A DNA stretch of 64,000 nucleotides, from assembly GCF_900696085.1 (NCBI RefSeq), contig NZ_CAADFC020000004.1, forward strand, positions 1,247,501 to 1,311,500, given 5' to 3'. Below are positions 55,694-64,000 of the stretch, piece after piece; the stretch's first letter is position 1, and each line of letters starts with the position of its first letter. The position numbers and the translations under genes are program-made. This DNA comes from Bradyrhizobium ivorense. GTDB lineage: Bacteria > Pseudomonadota > Alphaproteobacteria > Rhizobiales > Xanthobacteraceae. Below the pieces are notes generated by a model that ran no database searches, was not told where the DNA came from, and saw only the letters and a program-made list of their open reading frames with translations.

Positions 55694-58342
55694 TCAATAA
55701 TCCTTCAGCAGCCGCTCGATGTAGTCGAGCTCGAGCTGCGGGCGCGCGGGGTCGGCGAGGCGGCGGCGCAGCTCTTCGAGAATGCGGCGCACGCGCTGCA
55801 CGTCGATCTCGCCCGGGATCTTCACGGTGTGGTCGTCGAGCTCGCGGCCATGCAGCGGCCGGCCCAGCGGGTCGGTCGAATTGCCGGCGCCTTGGCGGCG
55901 GCCGTTGGGATTGCCGGGCTGATCGCCAGGCTGGTCGCCTTCGCCCGGCTGCATCGCGTCGGCGACGTCCTTCGCGCCCTTGCGCAGTGCGTCCAGCGCG
56001 CGGCCCTGCGAATCCACCGCGCCGTCGGCATTGCCCTCGCCGAGCCGCCCCGAGGCGTCGCCCATCGCGGAATCGGCCTGATCGAGCCCGTCGCCGTCGT
56101 CACCCTGGTCGCCCTGATCACCCGGATCGCCTTGCTGGCCCTGCTGCTGGTCGCCGCGCTGGCCCTTCTGCCCCTTCTGGCCGCGCTGCTCCGGGCCCAT
56201 GCCGCGCTTGGCGAGCTCTTCCTGCAGCTTCTTGAGGCGGTCCCGCAACGCCTGCTGGTCCTGCTGCAGGTCGCCCATCGACTGGTCGCCCTGCTTGCCG
56301 CGCATGCGGTCGCGCCGCGAATCCTGGCCCTGCTTGAAGGTCTTGTCGCGCAACTGCTGCTGCTTGCGGATCATGTCGTTGAGCTCGTTGAGCGCCTGCT
56401 CCATGCCGTCGTCGCCCTGCCCGGGCTGCGCCATCTGCAGGTTCTCCAGCATCTGCTGCAGCTGCTCGAGCAGTTGCCTGGCGGCCTCCTTGTCGCCGGA
56501 GCGCGACAGCCGCTCCAGGCGATCGAGCATGTTCTTCAGATCCTGCTGGCTCAGCACCTTGGCATTGGGATCGAGCGGCCGGGCGAGCTGCTGCGGATTG
56601 TTGCGGTTCTGCTCGACCAGCTGGCGCAGGAAATTGTCCAGCGCCGCGCGCAGGTTGTCGGTGAGCTTCTTGATTTCCTCGTCGGTCGCGCCGCGCTCCA
56701 GCGCCTGTTTCAGCGCGTCCTGCGCCGCGCGCAGCGCCTTGTCGACGTCGCTGATATTGCCGTCCTCGATCGAGACCGCGAGCGCCCACAGGCTGGCGAC
56801 GACCTCGCGCAGCTGGTCGTCGGTGCGCGCCGCCTCGAGCTGGTGGCTGACGCTGTAGAGGCCGAGATAGTGACCGGCTTCCGGCGTGAACATTTCCGGC
56901 GCGATCATCAGCGCCTCGAGCGCGGCGAACACCTGGCCGTTCTGGTTGGCATCGAGCGCCAGGATGCGACGCTGCTCGATCAGCGCCCTCGGCAAGGGCT
57001 TGGTGAACAAGCGCTCGGGCAGGCGCATGTTGAACGGCTCGCTCTTGGCCTCGTTGCCCGCCTCATCCTTCGCCGTCAGGGTCAGCGTCACGTCGGCGCC
57101 GGCATAGGGATCCTCGCTGAGGTCCTTGACCATCTGGCCGACGCCGTTGCGGGTGCGCGCATTGGGCAGCACCAGCGCGAACTGCGGCGCCTCGAACAGC
57201 GGACGCGGCGCCGCCGCCTTGCCGGCATCGTCCTTGCCAGCAGTCTTGCTGTCGTTCTTGGCGTCGTTCTTCGCATCGTTCTTGGTATCGTTCTTGGCAT
57301 CGCCCGGACGCGCCGCGAACTGGGCGCGGGCTTCGGTGACGCCGTAATCGTCCTCGAGCTTGTAGGACAGCTGCAGCGAGCCGCGGGACTGCCGCTCCGG
57401 ATCCTTGGCCAGCGCGATCGACGGCGGACGGTCGGGGGTCGCGGTGAACCTCCACAGCGGCTGGCCGGTCGGGGCGCGGACATGCGCGGTGCCATCGGCC
57501 GCGATCTTGAAATGGCGCTCGTTGGTGCCCTTCGGCGCCTGTTCGCCCGGCGCGATCTCGGTGACGCCGCCGCCGACCACGACGTCGATGGTGCCGCCGC
57601 TGGAGCGCACCAGGAGCGTAGAGCCGGCCGGAACCGCGAGCGGGCCGCTGTCGGCCGCGGCAGCATCCTTGTTGGCGTTGGACAGGATGATCGGCGGCTT
57701 GCCGGTGTAGTTCGGCGGCGTCACCCAGGCGTCGACCCGGATGTTGGTCGGCGTCATGATGCCGTTCCAGTCGAACGCGGAGGCGATGCGCAGGCCGCGC
57801 TCGTCGCCGGCCGCGACATAGGTTGCGACCAGCATCACGATGACCAGCGCGCGCAGCGCCCAGGGATCATGCAGCGAGAGCTTCGGCTTCGGCAGCCCGG
57901 CGCGGATGCGCCTGATCGAGGCCAGCGTGCGCTCGCGCTGCGCCTGCCACAGCGCGACCGCAAACGGATCCTGCGTCGTCAGCGTGTCGGACAGTGTGGT
58001 CGCCGGGCGGTGACGGACGCCGGCGCCGCGGTCGAGCCGGCTCAAACCCTCTTCACGGCTCGGCCAGCGGAAGCGCAGCATCGGCACCAGCATGGCCAGC
58101 GCGGCAATCGCGAACAGCGCGGTGCCGGCCACGCGTGCGACAAACGGCAGCACGAGCCACAGCCCGGCCCATGACGCGACCAGAAATAGACCGGCGACCG
58201 TGAGGAACCGCGCCAGATGCGGCCAGACCCGTTCCCACGCAATCGCTAATTTTGCCCGTTCAAGAGCCTGCGTCAGTTTCAGGCGCGCGATCGCGTCGCT
58301 GGCGCGTGAGGGGTCTGACGGGTCGATGTTGGCACCGCTCAA
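55694..58342 (-). CDS. TIGR02302/DUF4175 family membrane protein
   Basis: The 882-residue protein has two N-terminal membrane helices (~residues 43-90), a third near residue 165, a large periplasmic region with Ig-like stretches, and a C-terminal part rich in Gln, Gly, Asp and charged residues (QKGQKGQRGDQQQGQQ, GDPGDQGDQGDDGDG) that is likely disordered. A KNDAKNDAKND-type run encoded by 12-bp repeats lies near residue 350. The family is alphaproteobacterial with no established function; an envelope role is likely from its layout. Confidence 0.85.
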   Translation of the reverse strand: MSGANIDPSDPSRASDAIARLKLTQALERAKLAIAWERVWPHLARFLTVAGLFLVASWAGLWLVLPFVARVAGTALFAIAALAMLVPMLRFRWPSREEGLSRLDRGAGVRHRPATTLSDTLTTQDPFAVALWQAQRERTLASIRRIRAGLPKPKLSLHDPWALRALVIVMLVATYVAAGDERGLRIASAFDWNGIMTPTNIRVDAWVTPPNYTGKPPIILSNANKDAAAADSGPLAVPAGSTLLVRSSGGTIDVVVGGGVTEIAPGEQAPKGTNERHFKIAADGTAHVRAPTGQPLWRFTATPDRPPSIALAKDPERQSRGSLQLSYKLEDDYGVTEARAQFAARPGDAKNDTKNDAKNDAKNDSKTAGKDDAGKAAAPRPLFEAPQFALVLPNARTRNGVGQMVKDLSEDPYAGADVTLTLTAKDEAGNEAKSEPFNMRLPERLFTKPLPRALIEQRRILALDANQNGQVFAALEALMIAPEMFTPEAGHYLGLYSVSHQLEAARTDDQLREVVASLWALAVSIEDGNISDVDKALRAAQDALKQALERGATDEEIKKLTDNLRAALDNFLRQLVEQNRNNPQQLARPLDPNAKVLSQQDLKNMLDRLERLSRSGDKEAARQLLEQLQQMLENLQMAQPGQGDDGMEQALNELNDMIRKQQQLRDKTFKQGQDSRRDRMRGKQGDQSMGDLQQDQQALRDRLKKLQEELAKRGMGPEQRGQKGQKGQRGDQQQGQQGDPGDQGDQGDDGDGLDQADSAMGDASGRLGEGNADGAVDSQGRALDALRKGAKDVADAMQPGEGDQPGDQPGNPNGRRQGAGNSTDPLGRPLHGRELDDHTVKIPGEIDVQRVRRILEELRRRLADPARPQLELDYIERLLKDY
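57252..57299. repeat. Four tandem 12-bp repeats inside the DUF4175 gene
   Basis: Units starting at 57252, 57264, 57276 and 57288 each read TCGTTCTT followed by four variable bases. They encode the Lys-Asn-Asp-Ala/Thr run on the minus strand. Copy-number changes would keep the frame. Confidence 0.85.
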
Positions 58343-58513
58343 TCAAATCTCCGGGTTACCGGCAAGGGAGCCTAGCACAGCGGCGCCAATGAGGCACCTG
58401 TTCCAGGGCGTAACCCACACCGGGAAATACGCATAACACGAAGGCGTGACTGCGGCGGTGCGACCCCGTAACGTCCCGGCCCGAACCGTCGCATCAACGC
58501 ATGAGGGAACATC

Positions 58514-58897
58514 ATGGACCAAAAGACGCACGACAAGGGGCTGGAAATCCGCAAGGCGGTGCTCGGCGAGGCCTATGTCAACAACGCGCTGAAGAACTCC
58601 GACAGCTTCAACAAGCCGTTTCAGGAACTGGTCACCGAATATTGCTGGGGTGCGGTATGGGGTCGCGAGGAGCTGCCGCGCAAGACCCGCAGCATGCTCA
58701 ACCTCGCGATGATCGCGATCCTCAACCGGCCGCACGAATTGCGGGCGCACATCAAGGGCGCGCTGACCAACGGCGTCAGCCGCGACGAGATCCGCGAGAT
58801 CTTCATGCAGGCGTCGATCTACGCCGGCATCCCCTGCGGCGTCGACAGCTTCCGCATCGCGCGCGAGGTCTTCGCCGAGCTCGACGGCAAGGCGTGA
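58514..58897 (+). CDS. Carboxymuconolactone decarboxylase-family protein
   Basis: The 127-residue helical protein belongs to the CMD/AhpD-like family: YCWGAVWGREELPRKTRSM, LNLAMIAILNRPHELRAHI and the YAGIPCGVDSFRIARE end with a single Cys. PcaC decarboxylates 4-carboxymuconolactone in the protocatechuate pathway, but no pca genes are adjacent, so this may be a paralogue. It is followed 92 bp later by a dehydrogenase on the same strand. Confidence 0.88.
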   Translation: MDQKTHDKGLEIRKAVLGEAYVNNALKNSDSFNKPFQELVTEYCWGAVWGREELPRKTRSMLNLAMIAILNRPHELRAHIKGALTNGVSRDEIREIFMQASIYAGIPCGVDSFRIAREVFAELDGKA

Positions 58898-58906
58898 GGC
58901 CTCCTC

Positions 58907-58932
58907 GTCGTCCCGGTGAAGGCCGGGACGAC
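58907..58932. repeat. Short intergenic palindrome (GTCGTCCCGG ends)
   Basis: GTCGTCCCGG (58907-58916) pairs perfectly with CCGGGACGAC (58923-58932) over a 6-nt loop. It resembles the ends of repeat family F (TGTCGTCCC) and may be a short relic of it. Confidence 0.7.
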
Positions 58933-58989
58933 ATCGAGCTTGCGGCAGCGGCCTTCGCGCAACAACGAAGAAAGAAAAAAGGAAACACC

Positions 58990-59901
58990 ATGGAAATCGG
59001 ATTCATCGGCCTCGGGAAGATGGGCTTTCCGATGGCGCGCCGGCTGATCGAGGCCGGGCACACGCTCACCGTGTTCGACACCCGCAAGGACGCCGTCGAC
59101 CAGCTGGTGGCGCGCGGCGCCGCGCCTGCAACGTCGCCGAAGGATATCGCCGACCGGGTCGAGACCGTGATGGCGAGCCTGCCCTCGCTGCAGGCCTCGC
59201 TCGAGGTCGCAACCGGCAAGGGCGGCGTGATCGAGGGCGCGCGGGTGAAGCGCTTCATCGACCTCTCGACGGTCGGCTCGCAGATGGCGGTGAAGATCCA
59301 CGACCTCCTGGCGCAGAAGAACATCGTGCAGATCGACAGCCCGGTCTCCGGCGGCGTCTCCGGCGCCGAGAAGGGTACGCTGGCGGTGATGGTGTCGGGA
59401 CCGAAGCCCGACTTCGAGCTGGTCAAGGGCGCGCTCGATGTGATCGGCAAGGTGTTCTTCATCGGCACCAAGCCGGGCTCCGGCCAGACCATGAAGCTCG
59501 CCAACAATTTCCTGTCCGCAACCGCCATGGTCGCAACCTCGGAAGCGGTGGTGATGGGCGTGAAGTCCGGGCTCGATCCGGCCGTGATGATCGACGTCAT
59601 CAATGCCGGCTCCGGGCTGAACACCGCAAGCCGCGACAAGTTTCCGCGTTCGGTGCTGCCGCGCAGCTTCGACTTCGGCTTCGCCACCGGCCTGATGGTG
59701 AAGGACGTGCGGCTCGCGGTCGAGGAGATGCGCTCGCTCGGGTTGTCGATGGAAGTCGCCGAGGCGGTCGGCCGGCTGTGGGAGGTCATCATCCGCGACC
59801 AGGGACCGGAGTCGGACTTCACGGCGGCGATCAAGCCGATCGAGAAGGCGGCCGGCGTGATCGTCGGTGGCGGCAAAGGCGGCGCGCACGCCGCAAAATG
59901 A
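58990..59901 (+). CDS. Beta-hydroxyacid dehydrogenase family protein (3-hydroxyisobutyrate/tartronate-semialdehyde type)
   Basis: The 303-residue NAD(P)-dependent enzyme has the Rossmann motif GFIGLGKMGFPMARRL at the start, the DSPVSGGVSGAEKGTL substrate motif and GQTMKLANNFL with the catalytic Lys. Members reduce or oxidise small 3-hydroxyacids; the substrate is not readable. It shares orientation with the CMD gene, which suggests a joint catabolic role. Confidence 0.9.
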   Translation: MEIGFIGLGKMGFPMARRLIEAGHTLTVFDTRKDAVDQLVARGAAPATSPKDIADRVETVMASLPSLQASLEVATGKGGVIEGARVKRFIDLSTVGSQMAVKIHDLLAQKNIVQIDSPVSGGVSGAEKGTLAVMVSGPKPDFELVKGALDVIGKVFFIGTKPGSGQTMKLANNFLSATAMVATSEAVVMGVKSGLDPAVMIDVINAGSGLNTASRDKFPRSVLPRSFDFGFATGLMVKDVRLAVEEMRSLGLSMEVAEAVGRLWEVIIRDQGPESDFTAAIKPIEKAAGVIVGGGKGGAHAAK

Positions 59902-59906
59902 AGCGG

Positions 59907-59991
59907 GTAGCCCGGATGCAGCGCAGCGCAATCCGGGTTCGCTCTACTTGGCAAGACCGTCCCGGATTTCGCTACGCTCCATCCGGGCTAC
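59907..59991. repeat. Dispersed intergenic palindrome, family E (GTAGCCCGGATG ends)
   Basis: GTAGCCCGGATG (59907-59918) and CATCCGGGCTAC (59980-59991) bound an 85-bp element with inner AATCCGGG/CCCGGATT. A partial further copy (GCGTAGCGTGGATATCGCTACGC, shortened) follows at about 60001-60035. Confidence 0.85.
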
Positions 59992-60166
59992 GAGATCACA
60001 GCGCGTAGCGTGGATATCGCTACGCTCCATCCTGCAAAGCTACAATCGAACACAACCATTCCGCGCGTTGCAGCGCGATGCGCTCGTTGTGTGCATTCAC
60101 CCTTGAGTTGTCATCTCGGTCGGTTATCCTTCCTTCCCTACAACTACAAAAATCGGGGAGGACTGA

Positions 60167-61897
60167 ATGAGGTGCCATCGACCTTTCGTCGGCGCGACCG
60201 TGGCCCTGTTTGCCGGTCTCGCAATCACCAGCACACAAGCCATGGCAACGCCGTGCACCAATCTGCAATCCTTGCAGCTGCAGCACACCGTCATCAATTC
60301 GGCGACCGACAATGATTCCGGCACCTTCGTCGCGCCGGGCAATCCGCCGATCACCGGCCTGCCGCCGTTCTGCCGGATCGTCGCGACCCTGATCCCGACC
60401 TCGGATTCCAGCATCAAGATCGAGGTCTGGCTGCCCAAGAGCGGGTGGAACGGCAGGTTCCTCGGCACCGGCGGCGGCGGGTTCCAGGGCGTGATCAGCT
60501 ACGCCTCGCTCGCCAACGGCCTCAAGGGCGGATTTGCGGCGACCAACAGCGATCTCGGCACCGGCTCCTCGGGCTGCAATCCGCTGTTCTGCGGCTCGAA
60601 CGGCAACATGGGCAATCCGCTGGCCATCCAGTTCGGCGATCCGGCGGCGCCGTCGACCGGCCTGTTCGGCCATCCCGAGCGGATCAAGGATTTCGGCTAT
60701 CGCGCGATTCATCTGATGACCGAGCGCGGCAAGGAGATCGTCAACGCCTTCTACGGCCAGCGCGCGCAGGGGGCCTATTTCGCCGGCTGCTCCACCGGCG
60801 GCCAGAACGCCCTGATGGAGGCGCAGCGCTTCCCCAACGACTATGACGGCATCCTGGCCGGCGCGCCCGCGTTCAACCGCACCCATCTGCACATGGCAGG
60901 GCTTTTTAGCTGGCAGAACGCGCATGCGAGCCCCGGCCGCTTCATCCAGGCCGGCCAGATGACGCTGGTCAACCAGGCCGTGCTCAAGCAATGCGTCGGC
61001 CGCGACGGCGGCGCCCCGAGCGACCAGTTCCTGAACGACCCGCGCGACTGCCGCTTCGATCCAAAGGTCCTTTTGTGCACCGGCGGCAAGGTGCCGCCCG
61101 CATGCCTGACCTCCGACCAGGTCACGACGATGCAGAAATACTACGGCGGCACAGTCGACCCGGTGAACGGACAGCTGATCAATCCGGGCTCGCAGCGCGG
61201 CAACGAGACTGACGATCTGCTCGCGCTCGGCCTCGCGTTCCAGGAGCGGCTGCCTGAACCGGCGTTCGACGGCCTGTTCTACTGGGTGTTCGGCCCGAGC
61301 TTCGGCTACCCGTCGAGCCCGGTGAATTTTTCGAATTTCGACTTCCATCACGACATCAAGAAGGTCGACGATGTGCTGGCCGACGTGCTGAACGCGACCA
61401 GCACCGATCTCAGCGAATTCCGCGGGCATGGCGGCAAGCTGTTGATGTACCACGGCTGGGCCGACCCGCTGATCCCGTCGCAGAGCAGCATCAATTACTT
61501 CAATGCGCTGGTCGGCAACGAAGGCCGCGGGGTGCAGCAGGCCGGCTTCTTCCCGGGCGGTGGCGGCAATCCGGCGCTGCGGCAGACACAGAGCTACGCG
61601 CGGCTGTTCATGGTGCCCGGGATGTACCACTGCTCCGGCGGGCCCGGCCCCAACACGTTCGACGCGCTGACGCCGCTGATGACCTGGGTCGAGACCGGCA
61701 CGCCGCCGGAGACGATCCTTGCGACCAAGTTCGTCGCCGATACGCCGCCCGCGGTGCAGATGACCCGGCCGCTCTGCGTCTTCCCGAAGGTGCCGAAATA
61801 CAACGGCAGCGGCAACGCCAATAACGCGGCGAGCTTCACCTGCGTCGTGCACGACGACGAGTTCAACCAGACGCCGGCGCCGAAATACGGGCCGTGA
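60167..61897 (+). CDS. Tannase/feruloyl esterase-family hydrolase
   Basis: The 576-residue secreted enzyme has a signal peptide (residues ~1-27), and the family's catalytic elements: GCSTGGQ with Ser209 flanked by Cys208, an Asp in MYHGWADPLIPS near 440, and the His of MYHCSGGPGP near 484. The Cys-Ser and His-Cys pairs form the disulfide typical of this group. Likely substrates are ester-linked phenolics. ATG follows GGGGAGGA. Confidence 0.92.
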   Translation: MRCHRPFVGATVALFAGLAITSTQAMATPCTNLQSLQLQHTVINSATDNDSGTFVAPGNPPITGLPPFCRIVATLIPTSDSSIKIEVWLPKSGWNGRFLGTGGGGFQGVISYASLANGLKGGFAATNSDLGTGSSGCNPLFCGSNGNMGNPLAIQFGDPAAPSTGLFGHPERIKDFGYRAIHLMTERGKEIVNAFYGQRAQGAYFAGCSTGGQNALMEAQRFPNDYDGILAGAPAFNRTHLHMAGLFSWQNAHASPGRFIQAGQMTLVNQAVLKQCVGRDGGAPSDQFLNDPRDCRFDPKVLLCTGGKVPPACLTSDQVTTMQKYYGGTVDPVNGQLINPGSQRGNETDDLLALGLAFQERLPEPAFDGLFYWVFGPSFGYPSSPVNFSNFDFHHDIKKVDDVLADVLNATSTDLSEFRGHGGKLLMYHGWADPLIPSQSSINYFNALVGNEGRGVQQAGFFPGGGGNPALRQTQSYARLFMVPGMYHCSGGPGPNTFDALTPLMTWVETGTPPETILATKFVADTPPAVQMTRPLCVFPKVPKYNGSGNANNAASFTCVVHDDEFNQTPAPKYGP

Positions 61898-61949
61898 TGT
61901 GACGCGCGTTCGGCCGCCTCCCCCTTGCGGGAGAGCGGCCGGCACGCCT

Positions 61950-62774
61950 TCAATTGAGATGGCGATCGAGAAACCGGTGCAGCCGGTCTGTCGCATCGTC
62001 CGCGGCGGCGCCGCTGTATTCCAGCCAGTGGTCGAACAACCTCGCGCCGGGCTGCAGGTGCACGTAATAGAATCCATGATAGACGCCGGGATAGACGATC
62101 AGCTCGATCGGCGGCCCATCATTGCCCCAGTCGGCGACCTTGCCGGAACAATCCGCCGCCGGCGTCCAGTCGTCGGCAGCGCCGATGAAAATCAGCGTGG
62201 GTATCCCCGGGCGCGTCGATGCTCCTCTGCATGGCGGATAGAACGCGACCGCTGCGCGGAATCGCAGATCGCTGTCCGGCGGAACGAACTGCTCGAACGA
62301 ATTCGGCTCCGCCACGGAGAGAGTCACCCAGGCGCCGGCCGAGAAACCGACCGCAGCCACGCGGTGCCGGTCGACGAAGGATTGGCGCGCCAGGAAATCG
62401 AGCGCCCCGTAGGCGTCCTGCCTGCGCTTGACGAAGGTCGCGAACGCGCCCGAGGTGCAGACGTGCTTGATGCCGCGCGTCGCATAGCTGTCGACGAGCA
62501 GGACGACATAGCCCCACGCGACAAGCGCATCGGCGAGCCTCTGCTTGGTCGTGTCGTGCATCCCGGCACAGCCGTGCAATGCGATGACGGCGGGAAACGG
62601 ACCTGCGCCGTCGGGCCGGGCGAGATCACCCTGGATGGGGTCGCCCAGAATGGGCGAATCCAGCCGCGGCGCGGCGCTGTCGAATTCAACGCGCTCAAGA
62701 GTCGCGGCCCATGCAGGCGCGATGCAGCCAAGCATCAGCACGATCGCGATCGGAAGAGTCACCGGCCTTGGCAA
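61950..62774 (-). CDS. Exported dienelactone hydrolase-like protein
   Basis: The 274-residue product has a signal peptide (LPIAIVLMLGCIAPAWA) and an alpha/beta-hydrolase domain of dienelactone-hydrolase type: VIALHGCAGMH, the nucleophile VGFSAGAW (Ser replacing Cys), Asp in FIGAADDWTPA and His in YPGVYHGFYYV. TTG at 62774 was chosen because GGGGAGG (62781-62787) lies 6 nt upstream. The frame is open further but runs into repeat family F, which argues against a longer protein. Confidence 0.82.
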   Translation of the reverse strand: MPRPVTLPIAIVLMLGCIAPAWAATLERVEFDSAAPRLDSPILGDPIQGDLARPDGAGPFPAVIALHGCAGMHDTTKQRLADALVAWGYVVLLVDSYATRGIKHVCTSGAFATFVKRRQDAYGALDFLARQSFVDRHRVAAVGFSAGAWVTLSVAEPNSFEQFVPPDSDLRFRAAVAFYPPCRGASTRPGIPTLIFIGAADDWTPAADCSGKVADWGNDGPPIELIVYPGVYHGFYYVHLQPGARLFDHWLEYSGAAADDATDRLHRFLDRHLN

Positions 62775-62858
62775 TGGCAACCTCCCCTGGTGCGCGCGGA
62801 GGGGGCGATGGGTATCGCTGCGCTTGACCAATCCTACGATACTCGTCGTCAAATATAG

Positions 62859-62997
62859 GCTGTCGTCCCGGGCAAGCGAAGCGCGACCCGGGACCCATAA
62901 CCACAGGATTGAGTCGCTAAGGCGAGCTGTGGCCCCAGCGTTGCCCAGCAATGACCGGTGGTGGTTATGGGTCCATGCTTTCCGCAGGGACGACAGC
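62859..62997. repeat. Dispersed intergenic palindrome, family F (GCTGTCGTCCC ends)
   Basis: GCTGTCGTCCC (62859-62869) and GGGACGACAGC (62987-62997) bound a 139-bp element; inner ACCCATAACCAC/GTGGTTATGGGT arms extend the pairing. It lies upstream of the dienelactone-hydrolase-like gene and downstream of lysA. Confidence 0.85.
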
Positions 62998-63021
62998 GAG
63001 AATGCGGCGCAGTCAGCGCGC

Positions 63022-64000
63022 TCACAACCAGGGCGCGGGCTTGTCCATCGCGATCAGGGCATCGACGTCGATGCGCGGGCGGACCACCGCGTATTGATCG
63101 TCCTTGACGAGCACCTCCGGCACCAGCGGCCGGGTGTTGTAGGTGCCGGACTGCACCGCGCCGTAGGCGCCGGCGGTCATGATCGCCAAGAGGTCGCCGG
63201 CCTTCGGCTGCGGCAGCGAGCGGTCGAGCGCGAGGTAGTCGCCGGTCTCGCAGACCGGGCCGACCACGTCGGCGACCATCGTTGGCGTGCCGGGCCCCGG
63301 CGCGCGGACCGGCAGGATGTCGTGATGCGCCTCGTACAGCGTCGGCCGGATCAGATCGTTCATCGCGGCGTCGATGATGACGAAATTCTTGGCATCGCCC
63401 GGCTTCACATAAATCACGCGGGTAACCAGGATTCCCGCATTGCCGACGATCATGCGGCCCGGCTCGAACATCAGCGTGCAGCCGAGATTGTGGGTCACGC
63501 GCCTGACCATCGCGGCATAGGCGTCAGGCGCCGGCGGCGCGGCGCGGTCCATGTAATAGGGAATGCCGAGGCCGCCGCCGAAATCGATGTGCGAGATGTC
63601 GTGGCCGTCGGCGCGCAAGGTCTGCACGAAGTCGGCGAGCAGGCGGAAGGCGGCCTCCAGCGGGCCGAGATCGGTGATCTGGCTGCCGATATGCACGTCG
63701 GCGCCGGTCACCTTGATGCCGGGCAGCTTCGCCGCGCGGGCATAGACCTCGCGGGCGCGCGCCAGCGGAATACCGAACTTATTCTCCGACTTGCCCGTCG
63801 AGATCTTGGCATGGGTACCGGCATCGACGTCGGGATTGACCCGCAGCGAGATGCGCGCGGTGGTGTTCATCTCGGCCGCAAGGCGTGACAGCAGCTCGAG
63901 CTCGGGCTCGGATTCGACATTGATGCAGTGGATGTCGGCGGCGAGCGCCGCACGCAGCTCGGCCTCGGTCTTGCCGACGCCGGAGAACACGATCTTGTCG
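63022..64000 (-). CDS. lysA: Diaminopimelate decarboxylase (N-terminus beyond the window)
   Basis: The visible ~326 C-terminal residues are LysA, which makes L-lysine from meso-diaminopimelate. Motifs in order: NVESEPELELL, KFGIP, the HIGSQITDLGP loop, DFGGGLGIPYY, EPGRMIVGNAG, the CETGDYLA Cys/Asp block and GAYGAVQSGTYN. The PLP lysine lies in the part outside the window. The gene continues past position 64000, so the start is not seen. Confidence 0.95.
   Translation of the reverse strand, partial: DKIVFSGVGKTEAELRAALAADIHCINVESEPELELLSRLAAEMNTTARISLRVNPDVDAGTHAKISTGKSENKFGIPLARAREVYARAAKLPGIKVTGADVHIGSQITDLGPLEAAFRLLADFVQTLRADGHDISHIDFGGGLGIPYYMDRAAPPAPDAYAAMVRRVTHNLGCTLMFEPGRMIVGNAGILVTRVIYVKPGDAKNFVIIDAAMNDLIRPTLYEAHHDILPVRAPGPGTPTMVADVVGPVCETGDYLALDRSLPQPKAGDLLAIMTAGAYGAVQSGTYNTRPLVPEVLVKDDQYAVVRPRIDVDALIAMDKPAPWL

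Noticed and set aside
55568..58174. An 868-codon frame on the plus strand opposite the DUF4175 gene
   Set aside because: Its Leu/Ala/Arg/Val-rich text comes from Gln/Gly/Asp codons read backwards; the minus-strand product has the family's length and helices.

Overview
The window reads as chromosomal sequence of a Bradyrhizobium-type alphaproteobacterium (order Hyphomicrobiales). The basis is the 16S rRNA sequence at the left edge, the high GC content with strongly GC-biased third codon positions, the gene neighbourhoods (metX/metW behind a SAM-II riboswitch; chorismate mutase-hisC-prephenate dehydrogenase; plsC-ydcF-ftsX-ftsE), and dispersed intergenic palindromes typical of this group. I see no IS element, prophage, CRISPR array, tRNA, or nod/nif gene. 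The species is not determinable from what I can see.

Layout. 1-1319: 5' part of a 16S rRNA gene on the minus strand, its leader and promoter, and a spacer of about 1 kb. 2.3-6.6 kb: M23 endopeptidase, an SPW-repeat membrane protein with a candidate general-stress promoter, small hypotheticals, and a stand-alone nuoI. 6.6-12.2 kb: clpB, a divergent XRE-cupin regulator/GNAT acetyltransferase pair, a MOSC protein, and a secreted Cys/His peptidase-like protein. 12.4-18.6 kb: alpha/beta hydrolase, then the amino-acid block: metX-metW (minus, under a SAM-II riboswitch plus terminator) divergent from chorismate mutase, hisC and prephenate dehydrogenase (plus). 18.6-25.1 kb: an accessory-looking segment framed by two paralogous winged-helix/TolB-like/TPR regulators that share a near-identical promoter; between them lie a substrate-binding protein, a small exported protein and a lower-GC HNH-like orphan. 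25.3-32 kb: Bug-type binding protein, DUF2125 protein, ChaC-like cyclotransferase, ankyrin protein, and a GT41 (OGT-like) glycosyltransferase followed at once by a small P-loop kinase. 32.3-43.9 kb: solitary RND pump, redoxin, aldehyde dehydrogenase, a 45-residue membrane protein, a second secreted Cys/His protein, GMC oxidoreductase, SDR, and a secreted phosphodiesterase/phosphatase. 44.3-49.3 kb: membrane-anchored GH17 beta-glucan enzyme, a small exported protein, and an HlyD-MFS (EmrAB-like) operon. 49.6-55.4 kb: DUF3050 protein and the envelope cluster plsC, ydcF-like, ftsX, ftsE (minus) divergent from a zinc-ribbon membrane protein and a single-domain response regulator. 55.7-64 kb: TIGR02302/DUF4175 protein, carboxymuconolactone decarboxylase-like protein, beta-hydroxyacid dehydrogenase, tannase/feruloyl esterase, dienelactone hydrolase-like protein, and the 3' part of lysA running off the right edge.

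How the parts work together. Most of the window is housekeeping or metabolic: methionine (metX/W), aromatic amino acids and histidine, lysine (lysA), envelope division and lipid genes, protein disaggregation (clpB), and several export systems. The most unusual items are the twin regulators with their shared promoter, the HNH-like orphan, the solitary NuoI, the GH17 gene whose best Shine-Dalgarno points to a CTG codon, the Ser/Thr/Ala-rich insertion in the RND pump, and intergenic palindromes whose ends resemble each other. All functional names are inferred from motifs read by eye; no database search was run.
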